In this document: in pieces, positions 57,920 to 64,000 of the stretch | Position numbering within the stretch: the stretch's first letter is position 1 | Layout of the letters: every line of letters starts with the position of its first letter | Origin: Mycobacterium sp. BK086 | Lineage (GTDB): Bacteria; Actinomycetota; Actinomycetes; Mycobacteriales; Mycobacteriaceae | DNA: 64,000 bases | NCBI GenBank assembly: GCA_004362315.1 | Contig: SNWL01000005.1 | Span: forward strand, 682,001-746,000 | Direction of reading: 5' to 3' | Translations under genes and position numbers: made by a program | The notes under the pieces: generated by a model | Seen by the model: the letters and a program-made list of their open reading frames with translations, nothing else | What the model was told of the DNA's origin: nothing | Databases searched by the model: none

Positions 57920-60106
57920 ATGACCGAACGCGTGTCCGTCGGCAACCTGCGTGTGGCGCAGACGTTGTACGACTTCATCACCAACGAGGCGCTGCCCGGC
58001 ACCGGCATCGACCCCGATAGCTTCTGGTCCGGGGTGGACAAGGTCGTCGCCGACCTCACCCCGCAGAACCAGGACCTGCTCGCCCGCCGCGACGAGCTGC
58101 AGGCCCAGATCGACAAGTGGCACCGGCAGCGGATCATCGGCGGTATCGACGCCGGCGAGTACCAGCAGTTCCTCCGGGACATCGGTTACCTGACGCCGGA
58201 GCCCGCGGACTTCACCATCACCACCTCCGGTGTGGACGACGAGATCACCACCACCGCGGGCCCGCAGCTGGTGGTGCCGATCCTCAACGCCCGCTTCGCG
58301 CTCAACGCCGCCAACGCCCGCTGGGGCTCGCTGTACGACGCGCTCTACGGCACCGACGTCATCAGCACCGAGGACGGCGCCGAGCCCGGCAGCAGCTACA
58401 ACAAGATCCGCGGTGACAAGGTCATCGCCTACGCCCGCGGCTTCCTGGATGCGGCGGTACCGCTGGCCGACGGCTCCTGGGCCGATGCAACCGGAGTCAG
58501 CGTCGCTGACGACACGCTCGAAATCGCGTTGGGCGACGGGAAATCCACGCACCTGGCCAGCCCGGAGAAGTTCCTGGGCTACACCGGTGAACTCGGCTCG
58601 CCGTCGTGGTCGGTGCTGCTGGTCAACAACGGCCTGCACATCGAGGTCCTGATCGACCCCGAGTCCCCCATCGGCAAGACCGACAAGGCCGGCATCAAGG
58701 ATGTCGTGCTGGAGTCTGCGATCACCACGATCATGGACTTCGAGGATTCGGTGGCCGCCGTCGACGCCGACGACAAGGTCCTCGGCTACCGCAACTGGCT
58801 TGGCCTCAACCGTGGCGATCTGGCCGAAGAGGTCAGCAAGGGCGGCAAGACGTTCACCCGGGTGCTCAACGACGACCGCACCTACAAGACGCCCGGCGAC
58901 GGTGAGCTGACGTTGCCCGGCCGCAGCCTGCTGTTCGTCCGCAACGTCGGTCACCTGATGACCAACGACGCGATCGTCGATGCGGACGGCAACGAGATCT
59001 ACGAAGGCATCCAGGACGCGCTGTTCACCAGCCTGATCGCGACGCACGGCCTGAAGGCGCAGGACGGCAGCCCGAAGCAGAACAGCCGAACCGGCTCGAT
59101 CTACATCGTGAAGCCGAAAATGCACGGCCCGGACGAAGTCGCCTTCACCTGCGAGCTGTTCAGCCGCGTCGAGGACGTGCTGGGCCTGCCGCAGAACACC
59201 ATCAAGGTCGGCATCATGGACGAGGAACGCCGCACCTCGGCCAACCTCAAGGCCTGTGTGAAGGCCGCCGCCGACCGGGTTGCGTTCATCAACACCGGCT
59301 TCCTGGACCGCACCGGCGACGAGATCCACACCTCGATGGAAGCGGGTCCGATGATCCGCAAGGGCGCCATGAAGACCCAGCCGTGGATCCTGGCCTACGA
59401 AGACCAGAACGTGGACGTCGGCCTGGCCACCGGGTTCTCCGGGCGGGCGCAGATCGGCAAGGGCATGTGGGCCATGACCGACCTCATGGCGCAGATGGTC
59501 GAGCAGAAGATCGGTCAGCCCAAGGCCGGTGCCACCACGGCGTGGGTGCCGTCGCCGACGGCGGCGACGCTGCACGCCATGCACTACCACTACGTGGACG
59601 TCTACGAGGTGCACAAGGAACTGGCCGGCCAGACCCGCACCAGCATCGACGACCTGCTGACCCTGCCGCTGGCGCAGGAACTGGCGTGGTCGCCGGAGGA
59701 GATCCACGAGGAGATCGACAACAACTGCCAGTCGATCCTCGGCTATGTGGTGCGCTGGATCGACGCCGGTGTCGGCTGCTCGAAGGTGCCCGACATTCAC
59801 GATGTCGCGCTGATGGAAGACCGTGCAACACTGCGCATTTCGAGTCAGCTGCTGGCGAACTGGCTGCGCCACGGTGTCATCACCGAAGACGACGTGCGGG
59901 AGAGCCTGCGCCGGATGGCCGCGGTGGTCGACGAGCAGAACGCGTCGGATCCCGATTTCAAGCCGATGGCGACAGACCCGGACAACAGCATCGCCTTCCA
60001 GGCGGCTCAGGAGCTGATCCTGGCGGGCGCCGCGCAGCCCAACGGCTACACCGAGCCGATCCTGCATCGCCGCCGCCGGGAGTACAAGGCCAGCACCGGC
60101 GCGTAA
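57920..60106 (+). CDS. glcB: Malate synthase G (GlcB, Rv1837c)
   Basis: 728 residues. The TIM-barrel core has [32 protein letters not shown] with catalytic-region residues, [13 protein letters not shown] near 440, [24 protein letters not shown] near 455 and [11 protein letters not shown] at the end. It condenses glyoxylate with acetyl-CoA in the glyoxylate shunt. GGGAGG 6 bases before ATG 57920 fixes the start. Confidence 0.97.
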   Translation: MTERVSVGNLRVAQTLYDFITNEALPGTGIDPDSFWSGVDKVVADLTPQNQDLLARRDELQAQIDKWHRQRIIGGIDAGEYQQFLRDIGYLTPEPADFTITTSGVDDEITTTAGPQLVVPILNARFALNAANARWGSLYDALYGTDVISTEDGAEPGSSYNKIRGDKVIAYARGFLDAAVPLADGSWADATGVSVADDTLEIALGDGKSTHLASPEKFLGYTGELGSPSWSVLLVNNGLHIEVLIDPESPIGKTDKAGIKDVVLESAITTIMDFEDSVAAVDADDKVLGYRNWLGLNRGDLAEEVSKGGKTFTRVLNDDRTYKTPGDGELTLPGRSLLFVRNVGHLMTNDAIVDADGNEIYEGIQDALFTSLIATHGLKAQDGSPKQNSRTGSIYIVKPKMHGPDEVAFTCELFSRVEDVLGLPQNTIKVGIMDEERRTSANLKACVKAAADRVAFINTGFLDRTGDEIHTSMEAGPMIRKGAMKTQPWILAYEDQNVDVGLATGFSGRAQIGKGMWAMTDLMAQMVEQKIGQPKAGATTAWVPSPTAATLHAMHYHYVDVYEVHKELAGQTRTSIDDLLTLPLAQELAWSPEEIHEEIDNNCQSILGYVVRWIDAGVGCSKVPDIHDVALMEDRATLRISSQLLANWLRHGVITEDDVRESLRRMAAVVDEQNASDPDFKPMATDPDNSIAFQAAQELILAGAAQPNGYTEPILHRRRREYKASTGA

Positions 60107-60152
60107 GCCCGCACCGCACGACCGCTGACACGAAAGAGGATCAAACACCGCC

Positions 60153-62024
60153 ATGGGCAGGCACAGCAGACCCGGTCCCGGGGAGTCTTTCGGCGAACGG
60201 GACGAGCCTGCCGAGGGACCGGAAAATCCCACTGCCCGGATCCCCCAGGCCGACGACACCCCGGTGTACGAGCCGTCGCCGCTGACCGATACGGCTCGCC
60301 GGCGGGTGGCCGCCTTCGAAGGTGGCCACCGCAGCGAGACCGGCCGGCGCGGGGTGAGCCTCGGCGTGATCGCCGCCCTGGTCACGGTGGTTGTCGTCGT
60401 CGGTGCGGTGATCCTGTGGCGGTTCTTCGGTGACGCGCTCTCGCACCGGTCGACCGATGCCGCGCAGAAGTGCATGGCCGGGGCGGTCAACGTCGGGGTG
60501 GTCGCCGACCCCTCGATCGCCAGCGATGTCAGCAAGTTCGCCGAGAGCTTCAACGCCACCGTCACCCCGATCGGTGATCGCTGCGTGAAAATGGTTGTCA
60601 CCGCGGCTGATTCGGATCGAGTGGTCGAGGGATTCGTCTCCGACTGGCCCGGTGACCTCGGCGAGCGCCCGGCCTTGTGGATACCGGCCAGCTCCATCGC
60701 CGAGGCACGGCTCCAGTCGACGGCAGGCAAGGCCGTGGTCAGCGACGCGCGCTCGCTGGTCAGCTCGCCGGTGGTGCTCGCGGTTCGCCCGCAGCTCAAA
60801 GACGCCTTGGGCCAACAGAATTGGTCGGCACTGCCGGGTCTGCAGACCAATCCCACCGCCCTGGACTCGCTGAATCTGCCCGGCTGGGGTGCGCTGCGCC
60901 TCGCGCTGCCGACCGGCGGCAACGCCGACGCCACCTACCTGGCCGCTGAGGCCGTCGCCTCGACGTCGGCGCCGGCGAATGCGCCGGCCACGTCGGGTCT
61001 TGGTGCCGTCAATGCCCTGGTTGCCGGCCAGCCGAAGCTGCCCGACACCACCGCCGACGCCGCGTGGAAGGCGCTGTTGGCCGCCGGCGATGCGGCCGGC
61101 GCGCCGGTGCACGCCGTGGCCACCACCGAGCAGCAGTTGTTCAGCCGGGCCTCGGCACCCGAGGCCAAGAACAACGTCGCCGAATGGCTGCCGTCGGGTC
61201 CGGTCGCGACCGCCGACTACCCCACCGTGCTGCTGTCGGGCACCTGGCTGTCCAGCGAACAGGTCAGTGCCGCCAGCGAATTCGCCCGGTTCATGCGCAA
61301 GCCCGAGCAGCTGAGCACTCTGGCGAAGGCCGGTTTCCGAGCCGAGGGCACCGCCCCGGCAGGCAACGACGTCGTCAGCTTCCCGCAGTTGGGTACGCCG
61401 CTGTCGGTCGGTGACGAGTCGGTGCGTGCCACCCTGGCCGCGGCGGTGTCGTCGCCCGCCACCGGGTCGGCCACCACGATCATGCTGAACCAGGCGATGA
61501 GTGCGGACGAGGGCGGCAGGTCACGACTGGCCAATGTGGTCGCCGCGCTGAACAACCGCATCGGGGCGCTGCCGCCGAACGCGGCCGTCGGGCTCTGGAC
61601 GTTCAACGGAACCGAGGGCAAATCGGCAGTGCCGCTGGGGCCGGTGTCCGATCAGTCGGCCGCGCTCACCGGCACGTTGACCGGGTTGTCCCCGTCGGGT
61701 AGCGGCGCGGTGTCGTTCACCACGCTGCGGCTGGCGTACGGCGAAGCGCTGGCCAACTTCCGTGACGGACAGGCCAATTCGCTGCTGGTGATCACCCAGG
61801 GACCCCACACCGACCAGACGCTGGACGGTCCGGGACTGATCTCCTACGTCAAGTCGGCAGCCGACCCGGCGAAACCGGTGGCGATCAACGTCATCGACTT
61901 CGGCGACGACTCCGACCGCGCGACATGGGAGGCCGTCGCGCAGGCTTCGGGCGGCAGCTATCAGAATGTCGCGACGTCGGATTCACCCGATCTGGCGAGC
62001 GCCGTCACCGAGCTGCTGTCCTAG
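60153..62024 (+). CDS. Membrane-anchored substrate-binding/vWA-type protein (Rv1836c-like)
   Basis: 623 residues. A cytoplasmic Pro/Asp-rich N-terminus (1-68), one membrane segment (VIAALVTVVVVVGAVILW, about 70-88), an extracytoplasmic periplasmic-binding-like domain (about 105-400) and a C-terminal von Willebrand A-like domain (425-620). The MIDAS motif DxSxS is degraded (NQAMS), so metal binding is doubtful. Function unknown. It lies 46 bp after glcB, and its stop overlaps lipZ's by CTAG. Rv1835c, next in M. tuberculosis, is missing. Confidence 0.75.
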   Translation: MGRHSRPGPGESFGERDEPAEGPENPTARIPQADDTPVYEPSPLTDTARRRVAAFEGGHRSETGRRGVSLGVIAALVTVVVVVGAVILWRFFGDALSHRSTDAAQKCMAGAVNVGVVADPSIASDVSKFAESFNATVTPIGDRCVKMVVTAADSDRVVEGFVSDWPGDLGERPALWIPASSIAEARLQSTAGKAVVSDARSLVSSPVVLAVRPQLKDALGQQNWSALPGLQTNPTALDSLNLPGWGALRLALPTGGNADATYLAAEAVASTSAPANAPATSGLGAVNALVAGQPKLPDTTADAAWKALLAAGDAAGAPVHAVATTEQQLFSRASAPEAKNNVAEWLPSGPVATADYPTVLLSGTWLSSEQVSAASEFARFMRKPEQLSTLAKAGFRAEGTAPAGNDVVSFPQLGTPLSVGDESVRATLAAAVSSPATGSATTIMLNQAMSADEGGRSRLANVVAALNNRIGALPPNAAVGLWTFNGTEGKSAVPLGPVSDQSAALTGTLTGLSPSGSGAVSFTTLRLAYGEALANFRDGQANSLLVITQGPHTDQTLDGPGLISYVKSAADPAKPVAINVIDFGDDSDRATWEAVAQASGGSYQNVATSDSPDLASAVTELLS

Positions 62025-62914
62025 TCGAGCTGCAGCAACTTCTTTGCCCCGGCGGTGAATTCGTCGGGCACCTCGATCTGCGGGTAGTGCCCGATGCCGG
62101 GCAGTTCGATCACCTCGGCGGTGGGCCGCAGCTCCCGCAGACCGGCCAGCACGTTCGTGGTGGCGACGGGATCGCCGGTGGCCCACAGGAATCCCAGCGG
62201 TTTGTCCCAATCGCGAACGGCCCCATGCCAGCGCGGCGCGAACCGCACCCGCTCGTTGAGGTAGGCGCACAGCAGGTTGATGATGCGGTGGCCGTCGTTG
62301 TTGGCCATCAGCGCCCACTGCGCCTGCGCTTCCTCGTCGGACAGCGGGTGTGCGGCGCTGAACAGTTTGGCGAAGCCCCGCAGGAAGCCCTGTTTGTTGG
62401 TCAGCCGGGCCAGGATCGGGCCGAACGGACCACGCAGGATCTTCTGGCTCGGCCGCAGGCTGGCCCGCTCGATGATCACGCTGCCGTTGGTGAGCACCGC
62501 GCGCTGGATCTCGAACGGCAGAGTGCCCGAGACGTCACGGGCCAGCAGTTCGGTGGCCACCGAGGTGCCCATATCGTGGGCCAGCAGCACCACCGGGCCG
62601 GGTGCGACGTCGGCGACCACCTGCTGCACGATGTCGGCCTGTTCCAGCAGGCTGTAGCGATGCGGACGGGGTTTGTCCGACAGCCCGAAACCCAGGAAGT
62701 CCAGCGTCACCCAGGCACGGTCGCCCAGCCGGTCGACGACGTCGCGGAAGTCGTACGAGCTGGACGGGAAGCCGTGCAGCAGAAGGACAGCCGGGCCTCG
62801 CCCGGATTGGGAGCGGACGAACACGTTGCCCGCACTGGTGGACAGCATCCGTCCACCCTCTTGCCACTGACGGACGCTGGCAGGCAGCACAGGTGCGACG
62901 CTATCAGTCGTCAT
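62021..62914 (-). CDS. lipZ: LipZ-like alpha/beta hydrolase (Rv1834)
   Basis: 297 residues. VLLLHGFPSSSYDFRDV (oxyanion HG), LDFLGFGLSDKP, LLAHDMGTSVATELL with an Asp nucleophile near residue 115, and the His in PGIGHYPQIEVP near 275. The Asp nucleophile points to dehalogenase/epoxide-hydrolase-type chemistry rather than a Ser lipase despite the gene name. A short membrane-protein gene overlaps its start by 11 bp. Confidence 0.85.
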   Translation of the reverse strand: MTTDSVAPVLPASVRQWQEGGRMLSTSAGNVFVRSQSGRGPAVLLLHGFPSSSYDFRDVVDRLGDRAWVTLDFLGFGLSDKPRPHRYSLLEQADIVQQVVADVAPGPVVLLAHDMGTSVATELLARDVSGTLPFEIQRAVLTNGSVIIERASLRPSQKILRGPFGPILARLTNKQGFLRGFAKLFSAAHPLSDEEAQAQWALMANNDGHRIINLLCAYLNERVRFAPRWHGAVRDWDKPLGFLWATGDPVATTNVLAGLRELRPTAEVIELPGIGHYPQIEVPDEFTAGAKKLLQLD

Positions 62915-63089
62915 CGTGTCCGGCGTCGTCCCGCCGGCGTCTGCGCGACTGCACGAACGCGATCACGCCGCCCACGGCCAACCCGGCGATGCCGGCGTAC
63001 ACGATCTGCGTCGGGATGCCCGACCCAGCGGATTCCGCCGCCGTGACGGCCGCTGGGCTCGTCGATAGCCAGAAAGTCGTCAGGGTCAC
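62904..63089 (-). CDS. Small single-pass membrane protein overlapping lipZ
   Basis: 61 residues from GTG 63089, which has AAGGAG 6 bases upstream. An N-terminal part (TLTTFWLSTSPAAVTAAESAG) precedes one membrane segment (VYAGIAGLAVGGVIAFV) and a cytoplasmic basic tail (QSRRRRRDDAGHDDD). Its stop lies inside the lipZ coding start, so they are coupled. No family recognised. Confidence 0.55.
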   Translation of the reverse strand: MTLTTFWLSTSPAAVTAAESAGSGIPTQIVYAGIAGLAVGGVIAFVQSRRRRRDDAGHDDD

Positions 63090-63173
63090 CGGGCTCCTTC
63101 CAGATACGGCTGCAAGCACGTCCGAGTCTACGTTTGGCGTAACGCACGACTGTTTGCCTGCGACAATCACGAC

Positions 63174-63485
63174 ATGTCGAAGAAATCTGCAGCAATTCTG
63201 CTGAGTGTGGCCGCATTGTCGGCAATCCCCGCGGCGATCGCCCCGGTGGCCCAGGCCGATATTTGCGGCGATGTCGGTGGCCGGCACGTCAACGTCGGTG
63301 GCTGCACCCCGGGCATCGCCGGCGATGCCGTCGATGCGGCGGTGGCCGGCGACTGGGCGCGCTACGGCTTCCCGCAGGGGTACGCCTACTTGCTGGTGCC
63401 CTCGTTCCCCGGCGAGGCACCCTGTATCTCGCCGACCGGCATCCCGTACTACACCCCGGGCACCGAGCCCTGCTACGCCCCGTAA
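63174..63485 (+). CDS. Small secreted Cys-containing protein
   Basis: 103 residues. Signal peptide (KKSAAILLSVAALSAIPAAIAPVAQA), cleavage near residue 28. The mature 75 residues hold four Cys (DICGDVGGRH, VGGCTPG, EAPCISP, EPCYAP), consistent with two disulfides, and are Gly/Pro/Tyr-rich. Function unknown. It converges with gcvB 4 bp away. Confidence 0.65.
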   Translation: MSKKSAAILLSVAALSAIPAAIAPVAQADICGDVGGRHVNVGGCTPGIAGDAVDAAVAGDWARYGFPQGYAYLLVPSFPGEAPCISPTGIPYYTPGTEPCYAP

Positions 63486-63489
63486 GTAG

Positions 63490-64000
63490 CTAGGCGAACG
63501 CCTCCACCGGCGGGCACGAGCACACCAGGTTCCGGTCGCCGTAGGCACCGTCGATGCGGCGCACCGGCACCCACACCTTGGGGCGGAAGCCCTTGCCCAG
63601 CGGGTAGGCGGCCTGTTCACGGGTGTACGGGTGGGTCCACTCGTCGACCAGCAGGCATTCCGCGGTGTGCGGCGCGTTGTGTAGCGGGTTGTCGTCCGCC
63701 GGCCACTCACCCGAACCGACTTTGTCGATCTCGGCGCGGATCGCGATCATCGCCTCGCAGAACGCGTCCACCTCGGCCAGGCTCTCGCTCTCGGTGGGCT
63801 CCACCATCAGCGTGCCCGCCACCGGGAAGCTCATCGTCGGCGCGTGGAAACCGAAGTCCGCCAACCGCTTTGCCACATCGTCGACGGTGACGCCGGTGGC
63901 CTTGGTGATGCCCCGCAGATCGAGGATGCACTCGTGGGCCACCATGCCGTTCTCGCCGGTGTACAGCACCGGGTAGTACTCGTCGAGGCGCCGCGCGATG
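63490..64000 (-). CDS. gcvB: Glycine decarboxylase P protein, C-terminal part (truncated by window edge)
   Basis: About 170 C-terminal residues in a frame open to the right edge ([18 protein letters not shown]). Conserved blocks: [50 protein letters not shown], and the C-terminal [31 protein letters not shown], matching the glycine cleavage P protein (Rv1832). It decarboxylates glycine with PLP and passes the aminomethyl group to H protein. The PLP Lys and any upstream riboswitch lie outside the window. Confidence 0.95.
   Translation of the reverse strand, partial: IARRLDEYYPVLYTGENGMVAHECILDLRGITKATGVTVDDVAKRLADFGFHAPTMSFPVAGTLMVEPTESESLAEVDAFCEAMIAIRAEIDKVGSGEWPADDNPLHNAPHTAECLLVDEWTHPYTREQAAYPLGKGFRPKVWVPVRRIDGAYGDRNLVCSCPPVEAFA

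Noticed and set aside
57851-60934. A 1027-codon open frame on the minus strand opposite glcB
   Set aside because: It is antisense to a clear malate synthase gene and has no recognisable domain; GC-rich codon bias leaves the opposite frame open.
63480-64000. Glycine riboswitch near gcvB
   Set aside because: gcvB's 5' end lies beyond the right edge, so nothing can be said about its leader.

Overview
The window is GC-rich actinobacterial DNA from a rapidly growing mycobacterium (Mycolicibacterium-type). The genus call rests on an antigen-85 mycolyltransferase, Apa, IdeR and DosR boxes, F420/LLM oxidoreductases and leaderless promoters. It also rests on gene order: read right to left, the window follows the M. 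tuberculosis block Rv1832 (gcvB) to Rv1879. Anchors in window order are Rv1879, glnA3, bfrA, Rv1875, Rv1874, Rv1873, Rv1868, Rv1867, Rv1866, Rv1863c, adhA, Rv1861, apa, modC, modB, Rv1856c, Rv1855c, ndh, ureDGFCBA, Rv1847, blaI, Rv1845c, gnd1, guaB1, Rv1842c, Rv1841c, glcB, Rv1836c, lipZ and gcvB. All synteny and homology calls are from memory of these families; no search was run.

Layout. 1-6.7 kb: glutamine-synthetase-like GlnA3 with a downstream amidohydrolase, an AhpD-like protein, an FkbM methyltransferase, bacterioferritin divergent from its ferredoxin across an IdeR box, and small metabolic enzymes. 6.8-13.5 kb: an NCS2-like permease, cupin, TPR protein, rhomboid-like protein, deaminase and GH13 glycosidase. 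13.7-19.2 kb: Ag85C-like mycolyltransferase, Lon protease (absent from M. tuberculosis) behind an ECF-type stress promoter, and a HhH-GPD-like protein behind a SigF-type promoter. 19.2-29 kb: a minus-strand set with an epimerase/PEP-mobile-domain fusion, a thiolase-like protein, an aldehyde dehydrogenase and a double CaiB CoA-transferase, interrupted by a hydrolase and a SigF-type lipoprotein gene. 29-38.9 kb: phosphoketolase, a CPBP protease, a CGNR regulator divergent from an unknown gene over a palindromic operator, adhA divergent from an Acg-like nitroreductase over a DosR box, then Apa and ModBC without ModA. 39-44 kb: SDR, LLM oxidoreductase, type II NADH dehydrogenase, hemophore-like protein and an orphan PrrB-like kinase. 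44-48.5 kb: a complete urease operon ureABCFGD. 48.5-54.4 kb: thioesterase, the probable iron-sparing sRNA MrsI, an IdeR-controlled FhuF-like protein, BlaI/M56 peptidase, gnd1 and guaB1. 54.4-64 kb: two CNNM/HCC membrane proteins, malate synthase, a vWA-type protein, LipZ and the end of the glycine decarboxylase gene.

The strongest theme is iron. An IdeR box lies between bfrA (storage) and bfd (release). Two more precede the FhuF-like gene. A fourth sits exactly between the -35 and -10 of a short minus-strand transcript that ends in a 15-bp hairpin, in the place where M. tuberculosis carries MrsI, the sRNA that lowers bfrA expression. No tRNA, rRNA, CRISPR array, insertion sequence or phage gene was seen, and no gene-free stretch exceeds 300 bases.
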